This document shows positions 15,718-31,327 of a stretch of 64,000 bases of DNA, in pieces. The position numbers were made by a program, and so were the translations under genes. Source of the DNA: Rhabditoides inermis (taxonomy: Eukaryota > Nematoda > Chromadorea > Rhabditida > Rhabditidae); NCBI GenBank assembly GCA_963966185.1, contig CAWZYM010000308.1, positions 297,001 to 361,000 on the forward strand, given 5' to 3'. Every line of letters starts with the position of its first letter. Position 1 is the stretch's first letter. The notes under the pieces are model-generated. The model was given only the letters and a program-made list of their open reading frames with translations. It was not told the origin of the DNA and did not search any database.

Positions 15718-18700
15718 CTGTGAATCTCATATGAGACTCACATGAATCTCATATGAGACTCCAATGAATCTCATATGAGACTCACAGGAATCTCATATGA
15801 GACTCACAGGAATCTCATATGAGACTCACAGGAATCTCATATGAGACTCACAGGAATCTCATATGAGACTCACATGAATCTCATATGAGACTCACATGAA
15901 TCTCATATGAGACTCACAGGAATCTCATATGAAACTCCAATGAATCTCATATGAGACTCACAAGAATCTCATATGAGACTCACATGAATCTCATATGAGA
16001 CTCACATGAATCTCATATGAGACTCACATGAATCTCATATGAGACTCCAATGATTCTCATTTGAGACTCACATGAATCTCATATGAGACTCTCATAAATC
16101 TCAAATGAGACTCACAAGAATCTCATATGAGACTCATATGAATCTCATATGAGACTCCAATGAATCTCATATGAGACTCACATGAATCTCATATGAGACT
16201 CACATGAATCTCATATGAGACTCACATGAATCTCATATGAGACTCACATGAATCTCATATGAGACTCACATGAATCTCATATGAGACTCACATGAATCTC
16301 ATATGAGACTCACATGAATCTCATATGAGACTCACATGAATCTCATATGAGACTCACATGAATCTCATATGAGACTCACATGAATCTCATATGAGACTCA
16401 CATGAATCTCATATGAGACTCACAGGAATCTCATATGAGACTCACAGGAATCTCATATGAGACTCACAGGAATCTCATATGAGACTCACAGGAATCTCAT
16501 ATAAGACTCACATGAATCTCATATGAGACTCCAATGAATCTCATATGAGACTCACAGGAATCTCATATGAGACTCACATGAATCTCATATATGAGACTCA
16601 CATGAATCTCATATGAGACTCCAATGAATCTCATATGAGACTCACATGAATCTCATATATGAGACTCACATGAATCTCATATGAGACTCCAATGAATCTC
16701 ATATCAGACTCACATGAATCTCATATGAGACTCCAATGAATCTCATATGAGACTCACATGAATCTCATATGAGACTCACATGAATCTCATATGAGACTCA
16801 CATGAATCTCATATGAGACTCACATGAATCTCATATGAGACTCCAATGAATCTCATATGAGACTCACAGAAATCTCATATGAGACTCACATGAATCTCAT
16901 ATGAGACTCACAGGAATCTCATATGAGACTCACATGAATCTCATATGAGACTCCAATGAATCTCATATGAGACTCACAGGAATCTCATATGAGACTCTCA
17001 TAAATCTCAAATGAGACTCACATGAATCTCATATGAGACTCCAATGAATCTCATATGAGACTCACAGGAATCTCATATGAGACTCATATGAATCTCATAT
17101 GAGACTCCAATGAATCTCATATGAGACTCACAGGAATCTCATATGAGACTCACATGAATCTCATATGAGACTCACATGAATCTCATATGAGACTCCAATG
17201 AATCTCATATGAGACTCACATGAATCTCATATGAGACTCCAATGAATCTCATATGAGACTCACATGAATCTCATATGAGACTCACATGAATCTCATATGA
17301 GACTCACATGAATCTCATATGAGACTCCAATGAATCTCATATGAGACTCACAGGAATCTCATATGAGACTCACAGGAATCTCATATGAAACTCCAATGAA
17401 TCTCATATGAGACTCACAAGAATCTCATATGAGACTCACATGAATCTCATATGAGACTCACATGAATCTCATATGAGACTCACATGAATCTCATATGAGA
17501 CTCCAATGATTCTCATTTGAGACTCACATGAATCTCATATGAGACTCTCATAAATCTCAAATGAGACTCACATGAATCTCATATGAGACTCCAATGAATC
17601 TCATATGAGACTCCAATGAATCTCATATGAAACTCCAATGAATCTCATATGAGACTCACAAGAATCTCATATGAGACTCCAATGAATCTCATATGAGACT
17701 CACAGGAATCTCATATGAGACTCACAGGAATCTCATATGAGACTCACATGAATCTCATATGAGACTCCAATGAATCTCATATGAGACTCACAGGAATCTC
17801 ATATGAGACTCACAGGAATCTCATATGAGACTCCAATGAATCTCATATGAGACTCACATGAATCTCATATGAGACTCACAGGAATCTCATATGAGACTCC
17901 AATGAATCTCATATGAGACTCACATGAATCTCATATGAGACTCACAGGAATCTCATATGAGACTCCAATGAATCTCATATGAGACTCACAGGAATCTCAT
18001 ATGAGACTCACAGGAATCTCATATGAGACTCCAATGAATCTCATATGAGACTCACATGAATCTCATATGAGACTCCAATGAATCTCATATGAGACTCACA
18101 TGAATCTCATATGAGACTCACAGGAATCTCATATGAGACTCCAATGATTCTCATATGAGACTCACATGAATCTCATATGAGACTCACATGAATCTCATAT
18201 GAGACTCCAATGAATCTCATATGAGACTCCAATGAATCTCATATGAGACTCACAGGAATCTCATATGAGACTCACAGGAATCTCATATGAGACTCACAGG
18301 AATCTCATATGAGACTCACAGGAATCTCATATAAGACTCACATGAATCTCATATGAGACTCCAATGAATCTCATATGAGACTCACAGGAATCTCATATGA
18401 GACTCATATGAATCTCATATGAGACTCCAATGAATCTCATATGAGACTCACAGAAATCTCATATGAGACTCACAGGAATCTCATATGAGACTCACATGAA
18501 TCTCATATGAGACTCACAGAAATCTCATATGAGACTCACAGGAATCTCATATGAGACTCACATGAATCTCATATGAGACTCACATGAATCTCATATGAGA
18601 CTCACAGGAATCTCATATGAAACTCCAATGAATCTCATATGAGACTCACAAGAATCTCATATGAGACTCACATGAATCTCATATGAGACTCACATGAATC

Positions 18701-20455
18701 TCATATGAGACTCACATGAATCTCATATGAGACTCCAATGATTCTCATTTGAGACTCACATGAATCTCATATGAGACTCTCATAAATCTCAAATGAGACT
18801 CACATGAATCTCATATGAGACTCCAATGAATCTCATATGAGACTCACAGGAATCTCATATGAAACTCCAATGAATCTCATATGAGACTCACAAGAATCTC
18901 ATATGAGACTCCAATGAATATCATATGAGACTCACAGGAATCTCATATGAGACTCACAGGAATCTCATATGAGACTCACATGAATCTCATATGAGACTCC
19001 AATGAATCTCATATGAGACTCACATGAATCTCATATGAGACTCACAGGAATCTCATATGAGACTCCAATGATTCTCATATGAGACTCACATGAATCTCAT
19101 ATGAGACTCACATGAATCTCATATGAGACTCCAATGAATCTCATATGAGACTCACAGGAATCTCATATGAGACTCACAGGAATCTCATATGAGACTCACA
19201 GGAATCTCATATGATTCTCACAGGAATCTCATATAAGACTCACATGAATCTCATATGAGACTCCAATGAATCTCATATGAGACTCACAGGAATCTCATAT
19301 GAGACTCATATGAATCTCATATGAGACTCCAATGAATCTCATATGAGACTCACAGAAATCTCATATGAGACTCACAGGAATCTCATATGAGACTCACATG
19401 AATCTCATATGAGACTCACAGAAATCTCATATGAGACTCACAGGAATCTCATATGAGACTCACAGGAATCTCATATGAGACTCACATGAATCTCATATGA
19501 GACTCACAGGAATCTCATATGAGACTCACAGGAATCTCATATGAGACTCACATGAATCTCATATGAGACTCACATGAATCTCATATGAGACTCACAGGAA
19601 TCTCATATGAAACTCCAGTGAATCTCATATGAGACTCACAAGAATCTCATATGAGACTCACATGAATCTCATATGAGACTCACATGAATCTCATATGAGA
19701 CTCACATGAATCTCATATGAGACTCCAATGATTCTCATTTGAGACTCACATGAATCTCATATGAGACTCTCATAAATCTCAAATGAGACTCACATGAATC
19801 TCATATGAGACTCCAATGAATCTCATATGAGACTCACAGGAATCTCATATGAAACTCCAATGAATCTCATATGAGACTCACAAGAATCTCATATGAGACT
19901 CCAATGAATCTCATATGAGACTCACAGGAATCTCATATGAGACTCACATGAATCTCATATGAGACTCACATGAATCTCATATGAGACTCACAGGAATCTC
20001 ATATGAGACTCTAATGAATCTCATATGAGACTCACAGGAATCTCATATGAGACTCACAGGAATCTCATATGAGACTCCAATGAATCTCATATGAGACTCA
20101 CATGAATCTCATATGAGACTCCAATGAATCTCATATGAGACTCACATGAATCTCATATGAGACTCACAGCAATCTCATATGAGACTCCAATGATTCTCAT
20201 ATGAGACTCACATGAATCTCATATGAGACTCACATGAATCTCATATGAGACTCCAATGAATCTCATATGAGACTCACAGGAATCTCATATGAGACTCACA
20301 GGAATCTCATATGAGACTCACAGGAATCTCATATGAGACTCACAGGAATCTCATATAAGACTCACATGAATCTCATATGAGACTCCAATGAATCTCATAT
20401 GAGACTCACAGGAATCTCATATGAGACTCCAATGAATCTCAAATGAGACTCACAT

Positions 20456-20517
20456 GAATCTCATATGAGACTCACAGGAATCTCATATGAGATTCCTGTG
20501 AGTCTCATATGAGATTC
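20456..20517. repeat. 62-bp perfect palindrome (micro-inversion 4)
   Basis: Identical palindrome 4800 bp after copy 3. It is preceded by the CATATGATTCTCACAGG landmark at 19211, 1278 bp upstream of the start of the inverted piece. Confidence 0.9.
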
Positions 20518-23500
20518 CTGTGAATCTCATATGAGACTCACATGAATCTCATATGAGACTCCAATGAATCTCATATGAGACTCACAGGAATCTCATATGA
20601 GACTCACAGGAATCTCATATGAGACTCACAGGAATCTCATATGAGACTCACAGGAATCTCATATGAGACTCACATGAATCTCATATGAGACTCACATGAA
20701 TCTCATATGAGACTCACAGGAATCTCATATGAAACTCCAATGAATCTCATATGAGACTCACAAGAATCTCATATGAGACTCACATGAATCTCATATGAGA
20801 CTCACATGAATCTCATATGAGACTCACATGAATCTCATATGAGACTCCAATGATTCTCATTTGAGACTCACATGAATCTCATATGAGACTCTCATAAATC
20901 TCAAATGAGACTCACAAGAATCTCATATGAGACTCATATGAATCTCATATGAGACTCCAATGAATCTCATATGAGACTCACATGAATCTCATATGAGACT
21001 CACATGAATCTCATATGAGACTCACATGAATCTCATATGAGACTCACATGAATCTCATATGAGACTCACATGAATCTCATATGAGACTCACATGAATCTC
21101 ATATGAGACTCACATGAATCTCATATGAGACTCACATGAATCTCATATGAGACTCACATGAATCTCATATGAGACTCACAGGAATCTCATATGAGACTCA
21201 CAGGAATCTCATATGAGACTCACAGGAATCTCATATGAGACTCACAGGAATCTCATATAAGACTCACATGAATCTCATATGAGACTCCAATGAATCTCAT
21301 ATGAGACTCACAGGAATCTCATATGAGACTCACATGAATCTCATATATGAGACTCACATGAATCTCATATGAGACTCCAATGAATCTCATATGAGACTCA
21401 CATGAATCTCATATATGAGACTCCAATGAATCTCATATGAGACTCACATGAATCTCATATGAGACTCACATGAATCTCATATGAGACTCACATGAATCTC
21501 ATATGAGACTCCAATGAATCTCATATGAGACTCACAGGAATCTCATATGAGACTCACAGGAATCTCATATGAAACTCCAATGAATCTCATATGAGACTCA
21601 CAAGAATCTCATATGAGACTCACATGAATCTCATATGAGACTCACATGAATCTCATATGAGACTCACATGAATCTCATATGAGACTCCAATGATTCTCAT
21701 TTGAGACTCACATGAATCTCATATGAGACTCTCATAAATCTCAAATGAGACTCACATGAATCTCATATGAGACTCCAATGAATCTCATATGAGACTCCAA
21801 TGAATCTCATATGAAACTCCAATGAATCTCATATGAGACTCACAAGAATCTCATATGAGACTCCAATGAATCTCATATGAGACTCACAGGAATCTCATAT
21901 GAGACTCACAGGAATCTCATATGAGACTCACATGAATCTCATATGAGACTCCAATGAATCTCATATGAGACTCACAGGAATCTCATATGAGACTCACAGG
22001 AATCTCATATGAGACTCCAATGAATCTCATATGAGACTCACATGAATCTCATATGAGACTCACAGGAATCTCATATGAGACTCCAATGAATCTCATATGA
22101 GACTCACATGAATCTCATATGAGACTCACAGGAATCTCATATGAGACTCCAATGAATCTCATATGAGACTCACAGGAATCTCATATGAGACTCACAGGAA
22201 TCTCATATGAGACTCCAATGAATCTCATATGAGACTCACATGAATCTCATATGAGACTCCAATGAATCTCATATGAGACTCACATGAATCTCATATGAGA
22301 CTCACAGGAATCTCATATGAGACTCCAATGATTCTCATATGAGACTCACATGAATCTCATATGAGACTCACATGAATCTCATATGAGACTCCAATGAATC
22401 TCATATGAGACTCCAATGAATCTCATATGAGACTCACAGGAATCTCATATGAGACTCACAGGAATCTCATATGAGACTCACAGGAATCTCATATGAGACT
22501 CACAGGAATCTCATATAAGACTCACATGAATCTCATATGAGACTCCAATGAATCTCATATGAGACTCACAGGAATCTCATATGAGACTCATATGAATCTC
22601 ATATGAGACTCCAATGAATCTCATATGAGACTCACAGAAATCTCATATGAGACTCACAGGAATCTCATATGAGACTCACATGAATCTCATATGAGACTCA
22701 CAGAAATCTCATATGAGACTCACAGGAATCTCATATGAGACTCACATGAATCTCATATGAGACTCACATGAATCTCATATGAGACTCACAGGAATCTCAT
22801 ATGAAACTCCAATGAATCTCATATGAGACTCACAAGAATCTCATATGAGACTCACATGAATCTCATATGAGACTCACATGAATCTCATATGAGACTCACA
22901 TGAATCTCATATGAGACTCCAATGATTCTCATTTGAGACTCACATGAATCTCATATGAGACTCTCATAAATCTCAAATGAGACTCACATGAATCTCATAT
23001 GAGACTCCAATGAATCTCATATGAGACTCACAGGAATCTCATATGAAACTCCAATGAATCTCATATGAGACTCACAAGAATCTCATATGAGACTCCAATG
23101 AATATCATATGAGACTCACAGGAATCTCATATGAGACTCACAGGAATCTCATATGAGACTCACATGAATCTCATATGAGACTCCAATGAATCTCATATGA
23201 GACTCACATGAATCTCATATGAGACTCACAGGAATCTCATATGAGACTCCAATGATTCTCATATGAGACTCACATGAATCTCATATGAGACTCACATGAA
23301 TCTCATATGAGACTCCAATGAATCTCATATGAGACTCACAGGAATCTCATATGAGACTCACAGGAATCTCATATGAGACTCACAGGAATCTCATATGATT
23401 CTCACAGGAATCTCATATAAGACTCACATGAATCTCATATGAGACTCCAATGAATCTCATATGAGACTCACAGGAATCTCATATGAGACTCATATGAATC

Positions 23501-24639
23501 TCATATGAGACTCCAATGAATCTCATATGAGACTCACAGAAATCTCATATGAGACTCACAGGAATCTCATATGAGACTCACATGAATCTCATATGAGACT
23601 CACAGAAATCTCATATGAGACTCACAGGAATCTCATATGAGACTCACAGGAATCTCATATGAGACTCACATGAATCTCATATGAGACTCACAGGAATCTC
23701 ATATGAGACTCACAGGAATCTCATATGAGACTCACATGAATCTCATATGAGACTCACATGAATCTCATATGAGACTCACAGGAATCTCATATGAAACTCC
23801 AGTGAATCTCATATGAGACTCACAAGAATCTCATATGAGACTCACATGAATCTCATATGAGACTCACATGAATCTCATATGAGACTCACATGAATCTCAT
23901 ATGAGACTCCAATGATTCTCATTTGAGACTCACATGAATCTCATATGAGACTCTCATAAATCTCAAATGAGACTCACATGAATCTCATATGAGACTCCAA
24001 TGAATCTCATATGAGACTCACAGGAATCTCATATGAAACTCCAATGAATCTCATATGAGACTCACAAGAATCTCATATGAGACTCCAATGAATCTCATAT
24101 GAGACTCACAGGAATCTCATATGAGACTCACATGAATCTCATATGAGACTCACATGAATCTCATATGAGACTCACAGGAATCTCATATGAGACTCTAATG
24201 AATCTCATATGAGACTCACAGGAATCTCATATGAGACTCACAGGAATCTCATATGAGACTCCAATGAATCTCATATGAGACTCACATGAATCTCATATGA
24301 GACTCCAATGAATCTCATATGAGACTCACATGAATCTCATATGAGACTCACAGGAATCTCATATGAGACTCCAATGATTCTCATATGAGACTCACATGAA
24401 TCTCATATGAGACTCACATGAATCTCATATGAGACTCCAATGAATCTCATATGAGACTCACAGGAATCTCATATGAGACTCACAGGAATCTCATATGAGA
24501 CTCACAGGAATCTCATATGAGACTCACAGGAATCTCATATAAGACTCACATGAATCTCATATGAGACTCCAATGAATCTCATATGAGACTCACAGGAATC
24601 TCATATGAGACTCCAATGAATCTCAAATGAGACTCACAT

Positions 24640-24701
24640 GAATCTCATATGAGACTCACAGGAATCTCATATGAGATTCCTGTGAGTCTCATATGAGATT
24701 C
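24640..24701. repeat. 62-bp perfect palindrome (micro-inversion 5)
   Basis: Identical palindrome 4184 bp after copy 4. The landmark at 23395 is also 4184 bp after the one at 19211, so the landmark-to-palindrome spacing of 1278 bp is conserved. Confidence 0.9.
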
Positions 24702-26663
24702 CTGTGAATCTCATATGAGACTCACATGAATCTCATATGAGACTCCAATGAATCTCATATGAGACTCACAGGAATCTCATATGAGACTCACAGGAATCTC
24801 ATATGAGACTCACAGGAATCTCATATGAGACTCACAGGAATCTCATATGAGACTCACATGAATCTCATATGAGACTCACATGAATCTCATATGAGACTCA
24901 CAGGAATCTCATATGAAACTCCAATGAATCTCATATGAGACTCACAAGAATCTCATATGAGACTCACATGAATCTCATATGAGACTCACATGAATCTCAT
25001 ATGAGACTCACATGAATCTCATATGAGACTCCAATGATTCTCATTTGAGACTCACATGAATCTCATATGAGACTCTCATAAATCTCAAATGAGACTCACA
25101 AGAATCTCATATGAGACTCATATGAATCTCATATGAGACTCCAATGAATCTCATATGAGACTCACATGAATCTCATATGAGACTCACATGAATCTCATAT
25201 GAGACTCACATGAATCTCATATGAGACTCACATGAATCTCATATGAGACTCACATGAATCTCATATGAGACTCCAATGATTCTCATATGAGACTCACATG
25301 AATCTCATATGAGACTCACATGAATCTCATATGAGACTCCAATGAATCTCATATGAGACTCACAGGAATCTCATATGAGACTCACAGGAATCTCATATGA
25401 GACTCACAGGAATCTCATATGATTCTCACAGGAATCTCATATAAGACTCACATGAATCTCATATGAGACTCCAATGAATCTCATATGAGACTCACAGGAA
25501 TCTCATATGAGACTCATATGAATCTCATATGAGACTCCAATGAATCTCATATGAGACTCACAGAAATCTCATATGAGACTCACAGGAATCTCATATGAGA
25601 CTCACATGAATCTCATATGAGACTCACAGAAATCTCATATGAGACTCACAGGAATCTCATATGAGACTCACAGGAATCTCATATGAGACTCACATGAATC
25701 TCATATGAGACTCACAGGAATCTCATATGAGACTCACAGGAATCTCATATGAGACTCACATGAATCTCATATGAGACTCACATGAATCTCATATGAGACT
25801 CACAGGAATCTCATATGAAACTCCAGTGAATCTCATATGAGACTCACAAGAATCTCATATGAGACTCACATGAATCTCATATGAGACTCACATGAATCTC
25901 ATATGAGACTCACATGAATCTCATATGAGACTCCAATGATTCTCATTTGAGACTCACATGAATCTCATATGAGACTCTCATAAATCTCAAATGAGACTCA
26001 CATGAATCTCATATGAGACTCCAATGAATCTCATATGAGACTCACAGGAATCTCATATGAAACTCCAATGAATCTCATATGAGACTCACAAGAATCTCAT
26101 ATGAGACTCCAATGAATCTCATATGAGACTCACAGGAATCTCATATGAGACTCACATGAATCTCATATGAGACTCACATGAATCTCATATGAGACTCACA
26201 GGAATCTCATATGAGACTCTAATGAATCTCATATGAGACTCACAGGAATCTCATATGAGACTCACAGGAATCTCATATGAGACTCCAATGAATCTCATAT
26301 GAGACTCACATGAATCTCATATGAGACTCCAATGAATCTCATATGAGACTCACATGAATCTCATATGAGACTCACAGCAATCTCATATGAGACTCCAATG
26401 ATTCTCATATGAGACTCACATGAATCTCATATGAGACTCACATGAATCTCATATGAGACTCCAATGAATCTCATATGAGACTCACAGGAATCTCATATGA
26501 GACTCACAGGAATCTCATATGAGACTCACAGGAATCTCATATGAGACTCACAGGAATCTCATATAAGATTCACATGAATCTCATATGAGACTCCAATGAA
26601 TCTCATATGAGACTCACAGGAATCTCATATGAGACTCCAATGAATCTCAAATGAGACTCACAT

Positions 26664-26725
26664 GAATCTCATATGAGACTCACAGGAATCTCATATGAGA
26701 TTCCTGTGAGTCTCATATGAGATTC
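26664..26725. repeat. 62-bp perfect palindrome (micro-inversion 6)
   Basis: Identical palindrome 2024 bp (92 monomers) after copy 5. The landmark at 25419 is again 1278 bp upstream. Confidence 0.9.
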
Positions 26726-26971
26726 CTGTGAATCTCATATGAGACTCACATGAATCTCATATGAGACTCCAATGAATCTTATATGAGACTCACAGGAATC
26801 TCATATGAGACTCACAGGAATCTCATATGAGACTCACATGAATCTCATATGAGACTCACATGAATCTCATATGAGACTCACATGAATCTCATATGAGACT
26901 CCAATGATTCTCATTTGAGACTCACATGAATCTCATATGAGACTCTCATAAATCTCAAATGAGACTCACAT

Positions 26972-27033
26972 GAATCTCATATGAGACTCACAGGAATCTC
27001 ATATGAGATTCCTGTGAGTCTCATATGAGATTC
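26972..27033. repeat. 62-bp perfect palindrome (micro-inversion 7)
   Basis: This copy lies only 308 bp (14 monomers) after copy 6 and lacks the 1278-bp landmark context. It marks a local duplication or an internal deletion between two higher-order units. Confidence 0.9.
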
Positions 27034-30000
27034 CTGTGAATCTCATATGAGACTCACATGAATCTCATATGAGACTCCAATGAATCTCATATGAGACTCA
27101 CAAGAATCTCATATGAGACTCACATGAATCTCATATGAGACTCACATGAATCTCATATGAGACTCACATGAATCTCATATGAGACTCCAATGATTCTCAT
27201 TTGAGACTCACATGAATCTCATATGAGACTCTCATAAATCTCAAATGAGACTCACAAGAATCTCATATGAGACTCATATGAATCTCATATGAGACTCCAA
27301 TGAATCTCATATGAGACTCACATGAATCTCATATGAGACTCACATGAATCTCATATGAGACTCACATGAATCTCATATGAGACTCACATGAATCTCATAT
27401 GAGACTCACATGAATCTCATATGAGACTCACATGAATCTCATATGAGACTCACATGAATCTCATATGAGACTCACATGAATCTCATATGAGACTCACATG
27501 AATCTCATATGAGACTCACATGAATCTCATATGAGACTCACAGGAATCTCATATGAGACTCACAGGAATCTCATATGAGACTCACAGGAATCTCATATGA
27601 GACTCACAGGAATCTCATATAAGACTCACATGAATCTCATATGAGACTCCAATGAATCTCATATGAGACTCACAGGAATCTCATATGAGACTCACATGAA
27701 TCTCATATATGAGACTCACATGAATCTCATATGAGACTCCAATGAATCTCATATGAGACTCACATGAATCTCATATAAGAGACTCCAATGAATCTCATAT
27801 GAGACTCACATGAATCTCATATGAGACTCACATGAATCTCATATGAGACTCACATGAATCTCATATGAGACTCCAATGAATCTCATATGAGACTCACAGG
27901 AATCTCATATGAGACTCACAGGAATCTCATATGAAACTCCAATGAATCTCATATGAGACTCACAAGAATCTCATATGAGACTCACATGAATCTCATATGA
28001 GACTCACATGAATCTCATATGAGACTCACATGAATCTCATATGAGACTCCAATGATTCTCATTTGAGACTCACATGAATCTCATATGAGACTCTCATAAA
28101 TCTCAAATGAGACTCACATGAATCTCATATGAGACTCCAATGAATCTCATATGAGACTCCAATGAATCTCATATGAGACTCTCATAAATCTCAAATGAGA
28201 CTCACATGAATCTCATATGAGACTCCAATGAATCTCATATGAGACTCCAATGAATCTCATATGAAACTCCAATGAATCTCATATGAGACTCACAAGAATC
28301 TCATATGAGACTCCAATGAATCTCATATGAGACTCACAGGAATCTCATATGAGACTCACAGGAATCTCATATGAGACTCACATGAATCTCATATGAGACT
28401 CCAATGAATCTCATATGAGACTCACAGGAATCTCATATGAGACTCACAGGAATCTCATATGAGACTCCAATGAATCTCATATGAGACTCACATGAATCTC
28501 ATATGAGACTCACATGAATCTCATATGAGACTCACAGGAATCTCATATGAGACTCCAATGAATCTCATATGAGACTCACATGAATCTCATATGAGACTCA
28601 CAGGAATCTCATATGAGACTCCAATGAATCTCATATGAGACTCACAGGAATCTCATATGAGACTCACAGGAATCTCATATGAGACTCCAATGAATCTCAT
28701 ATGAGACTCACATGAATCTCATATGAGACTCCAATGAATCTCATATGAGACTCACATGAATCTCATATGAGACTCACAGGAATCTCATATGAGACTCCAA
28801 TGATTCTCATATGAGACTCACATGAATCTCATATGAGACTCACATGAATCTCATATGAGACTCCAATGAATCTCATATGAGACTCCAATGAATCTCATAT
28901 GAGACTCACAGGAATCTCATATGAGACTCACAGGAATCTCATATGAGACTCACAGGAATCTCATATGAGACTCACAGGAATCTCATATAAGACTCACATG
29001 AATCTCATATGAGACTCCAATGAATCTCATATGAGACTCACAGGAATCTCATATGAGACTCATATGAATCTCATATGAGACTCCAATGAATCTCATATGA
29101 GACTCACAGAAATCTCATATGAGACTCACAGGAATCTCATATGAGACTCACATGAATCTCATATGAGACTCACAGAAATCTCATATGAGACTCACAGGAA
29201 TCTCATATGAGACTCACATGAATCTCATATGAGACTCACATGAATCTCATATGAGACTCACAGGAATCTCATATGAAACTCCAATGAATCTCATATGAGA
29301 CTCACAAGAATCTCATATGAGACTCACATGAATCTCATATGAGACTCACATGAATCTCATATGAGACTCACATGAATCTCATATGAGACTCACATGAATC
29401 TCATATGAGACTCACAGGAATCTCATATGAAACTCCAATGAATCTCATATGAGACTCACAAGAATCTCATATGAGACTCACATGAATCTCATATGAGACT
29501 CACATGAATCTCATATGAGACTCACATGAATCTCATATGAGACTCCAATGATTCTCATTTGAGACTCACATGAATCTCATATGAGACTCTCATAAATCTC
29601 AAATGAGACTCACATGAATCTCATATGAGACTCCAATGAATCTCATATGAGACTCACAGGAATCTCATATGAAACTCCAATGAATCTCATATGAGACTCA
29701 CAAGAATCTCATATGAGACTCCAATGAATATCATATGAGACTCACAGGAATCTCATATGAGACTCACAGGAATCTCATATGAGACTCACATGAATCTCAT
29801 ATGAGACTCCAATGAATCTCATATGAGACTCACATGAATCTCATATGAGACTCACAGGAATCTCATATGAGACTCCAATGATTCTCATATGAGACTCACA
29901 TGAATCTCATATGAGACTCACATGAATCTCATATGAGACTCCAATGAATCTCATATGAGACTCACAGGAATCTCATATGAGACTCACAGGAATCTCATAT

Positions 30001-31265
30001 GAGACTCACAGGAATCTCATATGATTCTCACAGGAATCTCATATAAGACTCACATGAATCTCATATGAGACTCCAATGAATCTCATATGAGACTCACAGG
30101 AATCTCATATGAGACTCATATGAATCTCATATGAGACTCCAATGAATCTCATATGAGACTCACAGAAATCTCATATGAGACTCACAGGAATCTCATATGA
30201 GACTCACATGAATCTCATATGAGACTCACAGAAATCTCATATGAGACTCACAGGAATCTCATATGAGACTCACAGGAATCTCATATGAGACTCACATGAA
30301 TCTCATATGAGACTCACAGGAATCTCATATGAGACTCACAGGAATCTCATATGAGACTCACATGAATCTCATATGAGACTCACATGAATCTCATATGAGA
30401 CTCACAGGAATCTCATATGAAACTCCAGTGAATCTCATATGAGACTCACAAGAATCTCATATGAGACTCACATGAATCTCATATGAGACTCACATGAATC
30501 TCATATGAGACTCACATGAATCTCATATGAGACTCCAATGATTCTCATTTGAGACTCACATGAATCTCATATGAGACTCTCATAAATCTCAAATGAGACT
30601 CACATGAATCTCATATGAGACTCCAATGAATCTCATATGAGACTCACAGGAATCTCATATGAAACTCCAATGAATCTCATATGAGACTCACAAGAATCTC
30701 ATATGAGACTCCAATGAATCTCATATGAGACTCACAGGAATCTCATATGAGACTCACATGAATCTCATATGAGACTCACATGAATCTCATATGAGACTCA
30801 CAGGAATCTCATATGAGACTCTAATGAATCTCATATGAGACTCACAGGAATCTCATATGAGACTCACAGGAATCTCATATGAGACTCCAATGAATCTCAT
30901 ATGAGACTCACATGAATCTCATATGAGACTCCAATGAATCTCATATGAGACTCACATGAATCTCATATGAGACTCACAGGAATCTCATATGAGACTCCAA
31001 TGATTCTCATATGAGACTCACATGAATCTCATATGAGACTCACATGAATCTCATATGAGACTCCAATGAATCTCATATGAGACTCACAGGAATCTCATAT
31101 GAGACTCACAGGAATCTCATATGAGACTCACAGGAATCTCATATGAGACTCACAGGAATCTCATATAAGACTCACATGAATCTCATATGAGACTCCAATG
31201 AATCTCATATGAGACTCACAGGAATCTCATATGAGACTCCAATGAATCTCAAATGAGACTCACAT

Positions 31266-31327
31266 GAATCTCATATGAGACTCACAGGAATCTCATATGA
31301 GATTCCTGTGAGTCTCATATGAGATTC
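31266..31327. repeat. 62-bp perfect palindrome (micro-inversion 8)
   Basis: The last copy in the large F block, 4294 bp after copy 7. The landmark at 30021 lies 1278 bp upstream of it. Confidence 0.9.
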
